Positions 5,999 to 13,969 of a stretch of 24,129 nucleotides of DNA are shown here, piece by piece. Origin of the DNA: CAZEPJ01 sp964514105 (GTDB lineage Bacteria; Desulfobacterota; Desulfocorpusculales; Desulfocorpusculum); the NCBI GenBank assembly GCA_964514105.1, contig CAZEPJ010000066.1, positions 1-24,129 of the forward strand, in the 5' to 3' direction. Each line of letters opens with the position of its first letter. Position 1 is the stretch's first letter. The notes beneath the pieces were generated by a model. That model was not told the origin of the DNA and searched no databases. It saw only the letters and a list, made by a program, of their open reading frames with translations. A program made the position numbers and the translations under genes.

Positions 5999-7411
5999 AT
6001 GACGCGGGGAGATCTGCCAGGTCCGTGCTCAGGTGATCCCTCCGGGGCTGCGGTCCTTCGCCGGTACACCCTGATGGCCGCCGTCTCCAGTTCGTTCCTG
6101 ACGCCTTTCATGGGCTCTGCCGTGACCGTCGCCCTGCCGGCCATGGCGGTGGATCTGACCATGGACGCGGTGGGGATGGGATGGGTGCCGACTGCCTTCC
6201 TGCTGGCGGCGGCGGTGTTCCTCCTACCGTTCGGAAAGGCATCGGATATCTACGGCCGGCGGAGGGTCTTCCTTTGGGGCATCGGGGTGTTCACAGCGGC
6301 CTCCGGCATGTGCGCCCTGGCTCCGTCGTCGACCTTCCTCATCGCCATGCGGGTGGTCCACGGACTGGGGAGCGCCATGATCTTCAGCACCGGACTGGCC
6401 ATCCTCACGTCCGTCTATTCCCCGGCCCATCGCGGAAGGGTGATCGGCATCACCGTGGCAGCAGTCTACTTGGGATTGTCCGCCGGGCCCTTTGTGGGCG
6501 GGATACTCACCGAGCAGTTCGGTTGGCGGAGCATCTTCGTGGCCGTCGTCCCATTGGGGCTCGGGGTCCTGGCCGCCATCCAGTGGAAGGTGAAGGCGGA
6601 ATGGGCCGAGGCCAGGGGGGAGTCCCTGGACAAGGCGGGGTGTGCGATCTACGGCCTGTCCCTGGTGGCCCTCATGTATGGGTTGTCCATCCTGCCGCAT
6701 GCCGCAGGCGCCCTCTGGATGGGTGTCGGTCTGGCCGGTGGCGCCGGTTTCGTCTACTGGGAGACGCGGGCGGCTCATCCCCTCTTGGACTTGGAGCTCT
6801 TTCGGGCCAATCGCGTCTTCGCACTGTCCAATCTCGCGGCGTTGACCCACTATGGGGCGACCTTTGCCGTTTCCTTTCTCCTGAGTCTATATCTTCAGTA
6901 CATCAAGGGGTTCACCCCCCAGGAGGCCGGCTTCATCCTGGTGTCCCAACCCCTGGTGCAGGCTTTCTTCTCGCCCTTTGCCGGGAGGCTGTCGGATCAG
7001 GTGGAGCCCCGCATCGTGGCCTCCAGCGGGATGGGGCTCACGGCCGCCGGGCTCTTCCTGCTGACCTCGCTGGGACCGGAGACCTCCCTGGGGTTCGTCG
7101 TGGCCTGTCTCCTCCTGCTGGGGGTTGGCTTCGCCCTGTTCTCGTCGCCCAACTCCAATGCCATCATGGGCTCGGTGGACAGGCGCCTGTACGGCGTGGC
7201 GTCGGCTGCCCTGGGGACCATGCGGCTCATGGGCAACCTCCTGAGCATGGGCGTGGCCATGTTCCTCTTTGCGCTCTTCATGGGCAAAGTCCAGATTCGT
7301 CCCGAGGCCTACGGGCTCTTCCTCACGAGCGCGCGAACGGCCTTCTGGGTATTCGGCCTTTTCTGCGTCGGGGGTGTGTTGGCGTCCGCGAGCCGGGGGA
7401 GGCTGCGATGA
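5999..7411 (+). CDS. DHA2-type MFS transporter (470 aa)
   Basis: A drug:proton antiporter-type inner-membrane exporter. The protein begins with a short polar leader, then hydrophobic helices throughout. Family motifs are DIYGRRRVFLWGIGVF (loop 2-3), RVVHGLGSAMIFSTG, the antiporter motif AAVYLGLSAGPFVGGIL followed by GWRSIF, and QPLVQAFFSPFAGRLSDQVEPR at the second-half loop. Length and spacing fit the 14-helix DHA2 branch (EmrB/QacA type). The substrate cannot be read from sequence. It starts 11 bases after the QueG-like gene and its stop overlaps the start of the M23 peptidase gene by 4 bases (ATGA), so the three are cotranscribed. Confidence 0.93.
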   Translation: MTRGDLPGPCSGDPSGAAVLRRYTLMAAVSSSFLTPFMGSAVTVALPAMAVDLTMDAVGMGWVPTAFLLAAAVFLLPFGKASDIYGRRRVFLWGIGVFTAASGMCALAPSSTFLIAMRVVHGLGSAMIFSTGLAILTSVYSPAHRGRVIGITVAAVYLGLSAGPFVGGILTEQFGWRSIFVAVVPLGLGVLAAIQWKVKAEWAEARGESLDKAGCAIYGLSLVALMYGLSILPHAAGALWMGVGLAGGAGFVYWETRAAHPLLDLELFRANRVFALSNLAALTHYGATFAVSFLLSLYLQYIKGFTPQEAGFILVSQPLVQAFFSPFAGRLSDQVEPRIVASSGMGLTAAGLFLLTSLGPETSLGFVVACLLLLGVGFALFSSPNSNAIMGSVDRRLYGVASAALGTMRLMGNLLSMGVAMFLFALFMGKVQIRPEAYGLFLTSARTAFWVFGLFCVGGVLASASRGRLR

Positions 7412-8277
7412 TGAAGAGACGAGACCTGAGGGCCCAGGAGACGTTACTTGGGCGGCGGCCTGAGGCGCGCTGGCAGGGTCTGGTGCTGGTCCTGGCCGGC
7501 GCGACGATGGTGCTGTGGGGCGCCGGCCCGGCATCATGGGCAGATGCGATCCACGACCCGCATGCGGAGGACTCGTTCGCGCCTTTTTCCAGAGCCGAGC
7601 GCCCCTCGGAGGGGCCGCTGGAACGCGCTCGCCGGGTCTGCGAGGATTGGGATGTGCTCCAGAAGCAGATCCGAGACGATCTCATCGACGAGGCCACCGG
7701 CCGGGAGCAGATTGCCATGTTGCACGCGGAGCTCCTGGTGCACTACGGGGAGCGGGTCCCGCCAAGCGGGGCGGTGTTCCCGGTCCGGGGGGCCTCCCCC
7801 ACCTACATCGGCGGGAAGAACGGCAACGGGTACATCGACGGGGGATACGAGTTCTACAACGGCAACAGACACCGGGGACATCCCGCCCACGACATCTTCG
7901 TGCCCGACCGGAACCAGGACGGGCTGGACGATCGAACCGGACAACCGGTTGACATTCTCTCTTTCCATCCGGGAGTGGTGGTGGGCGTGCATGTCCATTG
8001 GGACCCGGAGAGCGAACTGAGGGGGGGGAAGTACATCTGGATCCTCACTCCCCGGTTGCAGCGGTATTGCTACTATGCCCATCTGGAGCGGGTATTTGTG
8101 AGACCGGGCGATGTTGTGGACGCCGGCACTGTCATCGGCCACATGGGCCGCACGGGGAAAAACGCCGCGAAGAAACGCTCACCGACCCACCTCCACCTCA
8201 TGTGTCTGGCCTTCGAGGACGGGCGGATGAGGCCCCTGAATCCCTATGGCGAGCTGCTGGGTGCCGAGCTCCGCTGA
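7408..8277 (+). CDS. Exported M23-family (LytM-type) metallopeptidase (289 aa)
   Basis: M23 enzymes are zinc endopeptidases that cut peptidoglycan cross-links in the envelope. Residues about 23-46 form a signal peptide (GLVLVLAGATMVLWGAG, then ASWADA before the likely cleavage). A helical linker runs to about residue 120. The catalytic domain has HPAHD (H158, D162), YYAHL (H225) and THLHL (H261, H263), so both zinc-ligand motifs and the helper His are present. The inserted NRNQDGLDD-like acidic loop (about 167-176) looks like a calcium-binding loop. The start ATG 7408 overlaps the MFS stop and is preceded by GGGGGAGG. The 3' end overlaps the convergent TVP38 gene by 34 bases. Confidence 0.92.
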   Translation: MMKRRDLRAQETLLGRRPEARWQGLVLVLAGATMVLWGAGPASWADAIHDPHAEDSFAPFSRAERPSEGPLERARRVCEDWDVLQKQIRDDLIDEATGREQIAMLHAELLVHYGERVPPSGAVFPVRGASPTYIGGKNGNGYIDGGYEFYNGNRHRGHPAHDIFVPDRNQDGLDDRTGQPVDILSFHPGVVVGVHVHWDPESELRGGKYIWILTPRLQRYCYYAHLERVFVRPGDVVDAGTVIGHMGRTGKNAAKKRSPTHLHLMCLAFEDGRMRPLNPYGELLGAELR

Positions 8278-9041
8278 TCTCCCTGTCCGGTCCGACTGGA
8301 GGGCCGTTGCGACCGCTTGCGCCTGTAGTCCCGGATGTGCCACAGGCGAAACAGCCGTTCGAGCTTGTCGCGAAACGCCATGGCCACCAGCACCAGCACA
8401 AGGGCCGCCCCCGCCAGGATCGAGAACTTGACGTACTCGTGATGGCGGATGAAATCCCCCCCCAGGGTCAGGAGGATGGTCCCGAAGAGCCGGCCTGTGC
8501 CGCCGATGACCAGGAACTCCACGGCGGTCAGATGACCCAGGCCCAGGAAGTAGCAGAGCGTGTCTTTGGGGAACCCGGGGATGAGGAAGAGCAGAAAGAC
8601 GATGTACGCCCCTTTGTGGTGGAGAAGATAGTCGAAGCGGTCCATGATGGACTTGGGGACAAAGCGCTCCACAAGGGGACGCCCGAAGGCCCTGCCCAGG
8701 ACAAAGGCCATGTACGAACCGATGGTCAGGCCGATGGTGGAGCAGATGACGCCGCCCAGGGGCCCGAGAAAGAAGCCGCCTGCCAGCCCCGTCACCTCCC
8801 CGGGGATGGGTGCGAAGACGACCTGGGCCGCCTGAAACAGGATAAGGCCCAGGATGGCCACGGGTCGTCCCATGGCGTCCAGTGACTCCAGCAGGCCCAG
8901 AAGCCTCTTCTTGCTCAGGAAATAGTGGACCATGCCGGTCTCGTACAGGAGCACAGAGATGCCGGTCACGATGAGGCTCAGAAGGAGCAGCCTGACCCAG
9001 ACGTTGTTCCGGGGAGGGGGACTCGGGCTGGGGGACGCCAT
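8244..9041 (-). CDS. TVP38/TMEM64 (DedA-related, SNARE-associated) membrane protein (265 aa)
   Basis: An integral inner-membrane protein of the family whose eukaryotic members act as lipid scramblases; bacterial roles are proposed in lipid or envelope homeostasis. A membrane segment at about residues 16-35 is followed by the core domain: VVFAPIPGEVTGLAGGFFLG, then GSYMAFVLGRAFGRPLVERF, and FLLFLIPGFPKDTLCYFLGL, which carry the re-entrant loop and Pro-rich signature of the family. A final helix (about 215-233) precedes a basic, Ser-rich cytoplasmic tail. The start ATG 9041 gives normal family length. The 3' end overlaps the M23 gene on the other strand. It is separated from the upstream oxidoreductase by 270 bases that contain its own promoter. 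Confidence 0.92.
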   Translation of the reverse strand: MASPSPSPPPRNNVWVRLLLLSLIVTGISVLLYETGMVHYFLSKKRLLGLLESLDAMGRPVAILGLILFQAAQVVFAPIPGEVTGLAGGFFLGPLGGVICSTIGLTIGSYMAFVLGRAFGRPLVERFVPKSIMDRFDYLLHHKGAYIVFLLFLIPGFPKDTLCYFLGLGHLTAVEFLVIGGTGRLFGTILLTLGGDFIRHHEYVKFSILAGAALVLVLVAMAFRDKLERLFRLWHIRDYRRKRSQRPSSRTGQGDQRSSAPSSSP

Positions 9042-9203
9042 GAAGTCTCACGTCCGTCGGGTTGATGGTGGTACAACGCCTGCCCCGCTTTGCTCGCCTT
9101 CGTCCGCTGGCAGTCGCCCGGGAGAGTCCTCGTCCCCCCGGGGGGGACCGGTGACGGGACGTTTCCTTCCGAGGCCGAGCGGGGCCCGGTTGTGCGATGC
9201 GCT

Positions 9204-9232
9204 ATTATGCGCCAACATCCCTCGGACCTCAA
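9204..9232 (-). promoter_or_regulatory. Promoter of the TVP38-family gene
   Basis: On the minus strand TTGAGG (9232-9227) and CATAAT (9209-9204) are 17 bases apart. The leader would be about 155 bases and contains a GC-rich palindrome (GTCCCCC/GGGGGAC, 9132-9148). I see nothing else in the 270-base gap. Confidence 0.55.
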
Positions 9233-9311
9233 GCTCGCGGATCCGGTCATCGCCGATTCCGTTCGATTGGTCCCATGCGGCGCGAGGGCGTGGCCCGACC
9301 CTTTCCGATTC

Positions 9312-10424
9312 CTAGGAGGCCCCCCCCTCGCCTCTTCGCGCCACCACGCAGAAGATCCCCTCTCCAGCCCGGGCCGGCCCAAAGCACAGATTGTCCGACA
9401 GGCACGCGGCCGGGCGCAGATCGCCCTGCCGCCATCGGTTGACGAGGGCCGGCTCCCGGATGAAGGGGCGGCTCATGGAGAGATAGTCGGCCACGCCGCC
9501 CCGGACGAGTTGTTCGGCCAGTTCAAAGGATCGGATCCCCCCCACGAGAATGATGGGGATGCCAAGCCTGGCCTTGAAGGCCCGCGCCTCCTCCCGGAAG
9601 TAGGCCTCCTGGTCCTGGCGCCGGATGGCGGCCCTGGACGGGATCAGTTCTCCAGACAGAAAGGTTCCACCGCTCAGTTCGATGGCATCCAGGCCCGCCT
9701 CGGCCATCATCTCTCCGGCCTGCAGGGAGTCCTCAAGGCTCAGTCCCCCTTCCAGGAAGTCCTGGGAGTTGAGCTTGACGAGGACGGGGAAATCCGCTCC
9801 GACCGCGTCGCGAACACGGCCCACGATCTCCCGGTGCACACGAGCGCGGTTCTGGATGTGGCCGCCATAGGCGTCCGTCCTGCGGTTGAACCTGGGCGAG
9901 AGAAACTGGTTGAGGAGGTATCCATGGGCCGAATGGAGTTGAACACCATCGAACCCGGCCTCCCTGGCCCGCTGGGCGCCCCGGCCGAAGGCCTCAACGA
10001 GGCCAGCGATCTCCTCCACGGATAGCTCGTCACCGGGAGAGGTCGGGAGTCCCTCCGTGGCAGAGACGGCTCGATTGGGCCGCCCCGTGAGCTTGGGGTT
10101 GGCAAAGATTCCGGCATGGGCCAGTTGGGCCACGATCTTCCCCCCTTGGGCGTGCACGGAACGGGTCATCTCGGCCAGGCCGGGCACCAGGGCATCGTCA
10201 TAGATGCCCAGCTGTCGGGGGCCCGCCTGACCCTCCGGACTCACAAAGGCGTGGCTCGAAATAATCAGCCCCACGCCCCCCGCCGCAAGCTGGGCAACGA
10301 GTTCGACCAGGCGCGGCGTGCAGGCGCCGCGTTCGTCGGCCATGGCCTCCCAGGTGGCCGAACGGACAAACCGGTTGGCGACGGTCATCCCATTGAGCTG
10401 CGTGGTCTCGAACAAGATGGACAT
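9312..10424 (-). CDS. Old Yellow Enzyme-type NADH:flavin oxidoreductase (370 aa)
   Basis: An FMN-dependent TIM-barrel enzyme of the group that reduces activated C=C bonds such as 2-enoates. Seen in order: TQLNGMTVANRFVRSATWEAM, AQLAHAGIFANPK, the substrate and FMN loop GFDGVQLHSAHGYLLNQFLS with FNRRTDAYGG, the strand VLVKLNSQDF, DAIELSGG, the phosphate-binding VGGIRS, and YLSMSRPFIREP. Only the barrel domain is present; the Fe-S and NADH domains of the long 2-enoate reductases are absent. The tail has CLSDNLCF, with Asp where relatives often have a second Cys. ATG 10424 is chosen because GGAGG lies 5 bases upstream. It sits downstream of the Fe-S protein genes on the same strand but behind 460 bases of spacer, so it is probably a separate unit. 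Confidence 0.93.
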   Translation of the reverse strand: MSILFETTQLNGMTVANRFVRSATWEAMADERGACTPRLVELVAQLAAGGVGLIISSHAFVSPEGQAGPRQLGIYDDALVPGLAEMTRSVHAQGGKIVAQLAHAGIFANPKLTGRPNRAVSATEGLPTSPGDELSVEEIAGLVEAFGRGAQRAREAGFDGVQLHSAHGYLLNQFLSPRFNRRTDAYGGHIQNRARVHREIVGRVRDAVGADFPVLVKLNSQDFLEGGLSLEDSLQAGEMMAEAGLDAIELSGGTFLSGELIPSRAAIRRQDQEAYFREEARAFKARLGIPIILVGGIRSFELAEQLVRGGVADYLSMSRPFIREPALVNRWRQGDLRPAACLSDNLCFGPARAGEGIFCVVARRGEGGAS

Positions 10425-10450
10425 GAACACCTCCAAGTTCTCCCGAGTTG

Positions 10451-10682
10451 GATGATCGCGTATTAAGTCAGGAAATGCCGTCTTTCGTCATTCCGTCCAA
10501 ATCATCATGCCGCGCCTTGGGGCACGGCCCCCCGCAAGAGGATGAAATGGGCACACCGCTGCCCCCGCTGTCATCCCCGCGAAAGCCGGGATTGAGAGGT
10601 CCTCTACCTCCTGCGGAGCGGATCAACGTTTCCATTTCCAAGGAAGACGGAATCCACGGTGACGACTTCTTGCGAAACCATC
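10451..10682. repeat. Degenerate inverted-repeat (MITE-like) element
   Basis: The 460-base gap between the OYE gene and the second Fe-S protein gene is AT-richer than its surroundings. It holds a left end GATGATCGCGTATTAAGTC (10451-10469) and, inverted, a right end GACTTCTTGCGAAACCATC (10664-10682), about 13 of 19 positions matching. Inside are CGTCATTCC near 10487, GTCATCCCCGCGAAAGCCGG (10570-10589) and GGAATCCACGGTGACGAC next to the right end. CGTCATTCCCGCGAAAGCGGG-like palindromes with such ends are a familiar scattered repeat in Desulfobacterota. This copy is decayed. No transposase is present and small open frames here look spurious. I see nothing in 10683-10884. Confidence 0.5.
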
Positions 10683-10884
10683 GAGTCTGTCATCTTGTTT
10701 ACTCACGATTCATTCCATGGAGCGGAGCTTGCTGATTCCCGCGCCCGTGTCCGCGGCGTGGTCGTGTCTCTCCCTCCCCGCGGCGTCTCCTGCCGTCGCC
10801 TCCTGTCAACGCGCCCGCCCCATGCAGCCTCGCGCGGCCTGGGGCGAATCCTCTGGGCCCGATTTGGGGTTCCCCGACTCGACC

Positions 10885-11964
10885 CTAGGATGCCCGGGCC
10901 GCCGAGAGGGCCTCCCGGAGAGCCTTTCGGTCCGCGGGGGGCTTGGGGAACTCCGGGGTCTCGGCCATCTGGATGGCCTCCGACGGGCACCCCGTGGCGC
11001 ACACCCCGCAGCCGAAGCAGCGGTCCGGGTCGACCGAGGGAAGATCGCCGGACAGGGTGAGGGCCCGGGCCGGGCAGCGCTCCACGCAGGTCCCGCAGGC
11101 CACGCAACGATCGACATCGAACTCGGGCCGAAACCCGGAATAGAGCACGCGACCTGGCTTGGGCTGCCCCAGCGCAGTCCGGAGGATGACGCAGTGGCAG
11201 GGGCAGCAGTTGCACAGGAAGTCGATCTCCTGCATGTTCACACTGGCGTGAACCAGACCTGCCTCGGCCGCGCGCCTCACGGTCTCTCGGGCCTCGGCCT
11301 TGGTCACCCGGCGGCCGAAACCGCGCTCGATGGTGTACTGGGCCGCGGGGCCGAACTGCATGCATACATCGTTGGGTTTGCCGCAGGCCTCGGACGGCTC
11401 CACCAGTTCTCCCTCGTGGCGGCAGAAGCAGGTGCTCACCGCGATGGGATCGTACTTCTCGATGTATGCCGAGACCTGATCGTAGGTGTTGACCCGGGAG
11501 TCGGCGCGAATCGTCTTCTCCACGGGGATGCTCCGGAACGTGGGGAAGGCGATGGGCTGAGGCCCCGTGGTCCGATCAACGGCTTCCTTGTATGAATGGA
11601 TCAGCCGGGCCAGGCGCCGGTCGCGATCCGTGCTCGTCCCCTTCATGAACTGAAACTCGAAGATCCCGGGGACAAAGGGGATTGCGACGTAGAGTCGCTG
11701 GTCGCCCGCGCCGAGGGTGCTGCAGAGACCCTTGTCGGCCATGGCCTCCAGGACCGGGGAGACCTGGGCCTCGGGCCTTCCCATGGCCTGTGCGACGGCG
11801 GATGCCGCGGAGGGCTTGCGGGGCATGGCCGCAGCCACATCGGCCTCCTCGGGGGTGAAGAGTTCCCGCGCCAGGTCGTAGAACTCCGGGATGTCCATGC
11901 CCGGATAGCGACCGCCCCGCTGGGTCATGGCCGTACAAAGCCTCCTGTACACGTCCTCGCTCAT
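10885..11964 (-). CDS. Cysteine-rich 2x[4Fe-4S] protein with N-terminal winged-helix-like region, copy 2 (359 aa)
   Basis: The function is not known to me. Visible parts: a helical N-terminus resembling a winged helix (about 35-85, FTPEEADVAAAMPRKPSAAS then VSPVLEAMADKGL); a first cysteine group CFCRH (179-183) with C194 and C201; a dense CNCCPCHC (251-258); and a C-terminal ferredoxin pair, CVACGTCVERCP (287-298) and CFGCGVCATGCP (316-327). The ferredoxin part should hold two [4Fe-4S] clusters; the first two groups could hold another metal centre. No signal peptide or membrane segment is seen. ATG 11964 follows GGAGGAA. It is a paralogue of the gene 85 bases upstream and probably shares its transcript. 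It may be a redox carrier or a redox-responsive regulator. Confidence 0.88.
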   Translation of the reverse strand: MSEDVYRRLCTAMTQRGGRYPGMDIPEFYDLARELFTPEEADVAAAMPRKPSAASAVAQAMGRPEAQVSPVLEAMADKGLCSTLGAGDQRLYVAIPFVPGIFEFQFMKGTSTDRDRRLARLIHSYKEAVDRTTGPQPIAFPTFRSIPVEKTIRADSRVNTYDQVSAYIEKYDPIAVSTCFCRHEGELVEPSEACGKPNDVCMQFGPAAQYTIERGFGRRVTKAEARETVRRAAEAGLVHASVNMQEIDFLCNCCPCHCVILRTALGQPKPGRVLYSGFRPEFDVDRCVACGTCVERCPARALTLSGDLPSVDPDRCFGCGVCATGCPSEAIQMAETPEFPKPPADRKALREALSAARAS

Positions 11965-12049
11965 GGATCATTCCTCCTCGCCTCACAAGTCGCCCGGTTC
12001 CTCCGGGTCAGGTTGCACCAAAGTGCCGCATGATCTCCCAATCATTCAC

Positions 12050-13168
12050 TCAACGGGGGGATGGGCCCAGGGGGAAGCGCCCCCGCTCCTTGCCCATGCG
12101 AAAGGCCTGTTCCCGGAAATCCATGGGGAAATCCTGCTCCTGCGGACGGCGGACCAGGCCCAGGGACTGGGTGGGGCACTTGTGGGCGCAAACGCCGCAG
12201 CCGATGCAGCGTCCAGGGTCCAGGGCGATGGCCATGCCCTTCTTGTTGGTGGCCTCGCCATGGGGTTCAAGGCGCAGGGCCTTCATGGGACAGCGCTCCC
12301 CACACAGCCCGCAGGCCTTGCAGGTTCGTGGGTTGACCTCCACGATGTAGTTGGAAGGCTGGTGGCCGCGTAGACCCAGCTTGTTGGCCGATTCCAGAAA
12401 AAGGCAACAGCAGGAGCAGCAGTTGCAGATGGTGTCCATGCCGTGGCGGGTGTTGGAAATGCCGTGTACGAGCCCGGCCTCTGCCGCTGCCTCGAGGACC
12501 TCCAGGGTTTGCTGGCGACTGATCTGTTCGCCCATCCCGTTTCTGACCATGTACCGGGCCAGGCGTCCGAAATGCAGGCAGTTGAACGTCTCATGCTTGC
12601 AGGAAGGCGCGTCGGGGTCCACGTTCTTGCGGTGTCGACAGGGACAGTGGGAGGTGCAGAAGTATTCCTCCCGGTCCAGGACCTGAAGGAGGTCCTCGTG
12701 GGGAAGGACCCGTCGGGTATCCCTGACGGTCTTGTGCACCGGTATGGCCCGGAGCCCCATGGTGGGATGGGCGCCGAATTCCCTTCCGAATGCGTCGTAG
12801 AAGTAGCGGTTGGCCAGAGAGCCCAGCCGGGCGGTGGCCTCGTCCCGCTTGCCGGCCCAGAAGGGGCTCCGGTAGAAGTCGAACATGGAATCATTGAGGG
12901 CGTACAGGATTGTGCCCTTGGAGGGGTGCTGAAACACGAGCCCCTTGGCCGAGAGGGCATCCAGTTGCTTCGACAGCCCCTCCACCGGTCGGCCCAGCTT
13001 CTCGGCAAGGCGCTCTATGGGGTGGGGAAGAAACGGGATCTGGGCCATGAACTCGGCCTCCTGGGGCGTGCAGCGGGCCTCCAACAGGGGCCTCAACGCC
13101 TCTGATTCCGGGAGCCCGATGATCCAGCTGCGCAGATGGGCTATGAATCGGTCGTACGCGGCTTCCAT
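12050..13168 (-). CDS. Cysteine-rich 2x[4Fe-4S] protein with N-terminal winged-helix-like region, copy 1 (372 aa)
   Basis: Same architecture as its downstream paralogue: winged-helix-like N-terminus (about 32-82, CTPQEAEFMAQIPFL then LSKQLDALSAKGLVF), CPCRH (175-179) with C190 and C197, CNCCSCCC (248-255), and ferredoxin motifs CKACGLCGERCP (283-294) and CIGCGVCAHKCP (321-332). The shared middle has HPTMGLRAIPVHKTVRDTR here and AFPTFRSIPVEKTIRADSR in the paralogue. With 25 or so cysteines it is cytoplasmic and likely oxygen-sensitive. The ATG at 13168 has AGGAG about 13 bases upstream, which is long. An operator-like sequence lies 34 bases upstream, overlapping the marR stop codon, which suggests control by that regulator. 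The exact role is unknown. Confidence 0.88.
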   Translation of the reverse strand: MEAAYDRFIAHLRSWIIGLPESEALRPLLEARCTPQEAEFMAQIPFLPHPIERLAEKLGRPVEGLSKQLDALSAKGLVFQHPSKGTILYALNDSMFDFYRSPFWAGKRDEATARLGSLANRYFYDAFGREFGAHPTMGLRAIPVHKTVRDTRRVLPHEDLLQVLDREEYFCTSHCPCRHRKNVDPDAPSCKHETFNCLHFGRLARYMVRNGMGEQISRQQTLEVLEAAAEAGLVHGISNTRHGMDTICNCCSCCCLFLESANKLGLRGHQPSNYIVEVNPRTCKACGLCGERCPMKALRLEPHGEATNKKGMAIALDPGRCIGCGVCAHKCPTQSLGLVRRPQEQDFPMDFREQAFRMGKERGRFPLGPSPR

Positions 13169-13201
13169 GGGCGGGTCGTTCTCCTGCCAAGGATTTCAAC
13201 G

Positions 13202-13220
13202 AAAATATGTATACAAACTA
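13202..13220 (-). promoter_or_regulatory. Operator-like site 1 (MarR-type), upstream of the Fe-S protein gene
   Basis: On the minus strand it reads TAGTTTGTATACATATTTT, containing the palindrome GTATAC, in a sharply AT-rich patch. It matches site 2 (13661-13679) at most positions. It overlaps the marR stop codon. Confidence 0.6.
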
Positions 13221-13646
13221 TTGACCGCTCCCCCGGGGTTGAAGGTCGCGCAGCATCCGTTTGAGGAGCATTCTCTCTTCAATCCGCAATGGGGCCAGAA
13301 TCTCCTCATTGGCCGCCTCCCGCTGAACCTGAAGGGAAGCCTTGACGTCCATGGCCTTCGGCGCCAGGCGAACGCGCACGATGCGTTTGTCCTCGGGGTC
13401 CGGCTCCTTGCGGATCCATCCCGCCTCGGACATTCGATCCAGCACCCCGGAGACCGTGGCGTTGTCCAGGATGAGGCGGCGGCCGATGTCGCCGGCCGAA
13501 AGGCCGTCCTCCTCCCACAGGACCTCCAGGATGAGGTGCTGGACCGGGGTCACACCGTATGGCTGGAGGCGTTTCTTGAAGTCGCCATACGCCCACTGAT
13601 ACGCCTTGGCCAGGAGATAGATGATGCAGTCATCGTGGAGGGCCAT
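13218..13646 (-). CDS. MarR-family transcriptional regulator (142 aa)
   Basis: A dimeric winged-helix repressor, usually relieved by small phenolic or lipid ligands or by oxidation. The DNA-binding region spans about residues 32-100: TPVQHLILEVLWEEDGLSAGDIGRRLILDNATVSGVLDRMSEAGWI, then the wing DPEDKRIVRVRLAPKA, with the typical D-x-R of the wing. The only Cys is near the N-terminus (C7), so two-Cys redox sensing is not indicated. Length is typical. AAGGA lies 7 bases before ATG 13646. It is first of a minus-strand group; two near-identical operator-like sites lie before it and before the next gene, so it probably represses itself and the Fe-S protein genes. Confidence 0.93.
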   Translation of the reverse strand: MALHDDCIIYLLAKAYQWAYGDFKKRLQPYGVTPVQHLILEVLWEEDGLSAGDIGRRLILDNATVSGVLDRMSEAGWIRKEPDPEDKRIVRVRLAPKAMDVKASLQVQREAANEEILAPLRIEERMLLKRMLRDLQPRGSGQ

Positions 13647-13660
13647 GGTCCGTCCTTAAG

Positions 13661-13679
13661 TAGTTCGCATACAAAATAT
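13661..13679 (+). promoter_or_regulatory. Operator-like site 2 (MarR-type), in the marR promoter
   Basis: TAGTTCGCATACAAAATAT matches site 1 (on the other strand) as TAGTTYGYATACAWA. It covers the -10 box of the marR promoter, the usual arrangement for autorepression. Confidence 0.6.
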
Positions 13680-13702
13680 CAGGGGGGCGACGTGGCCGTC
13701 AA
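13673..13702 (-). promoter_or_regulatory. Promoter of marR
   Basis: On the minus strand TTGACG (13702-13697) and TATTTT (13678-13673) are 18 bases apart, ending 26 bases before the marR start. The -10 box lies inside operator-like site 2. Confidence 0.55.
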
Positions 13703-13826
13703 GAACAAAACGACGGCCCCGTGCCCCCGGGCTTGGCGACTGAGCGATCAGCCTGTGGCAGATCCCACGAGGGGGATCCGCAGCCGGGCGGGTGCGGCGC
13801 GGCCGGGGACGGAAAGGATGGGACAG

Positions 13827-13855
13827 GGGACAGCTCCGGGCTTCGGGGGTAAAAT
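13827..13855 (+). promoter_or_regulatory. Candidate promoter of the isoaspartate methyltransferase gene
   Basis: GGGACA (13827-13832) and TAAAAT (13850-13855) are 17 bases apart, 114 bases before the gene. The rest of the 323-base gap (13647-13969) shows only the marR control region on its left. Confidence 0.4.
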
Positions 13856-13969
13856 GGCTCTCATGGGGGTTTCATGTTAAGTGGGGGCCCGCCGGGGCAT
13901 GGGCCCGGCCCATGAAGATTGGGCAAGGGCTCCCATGGCCGGGCCGGGCGTTGGAGAAAGGGGGAGGCC

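Noticed and set aside
6181..7407. Upstream extension of the M23 frame inside the MFS gene
   Set aside because: The translation there is low-complexity shadow sequence; the peptidase starts at 7408 with a ribosome site and signal peptide.
10448..10735. 95-codon open frame in the gap next to the OYE gene
   Set aside because: It lies within the degenerate repeat, has no ribosome site and shows no recognisable protein sequence.
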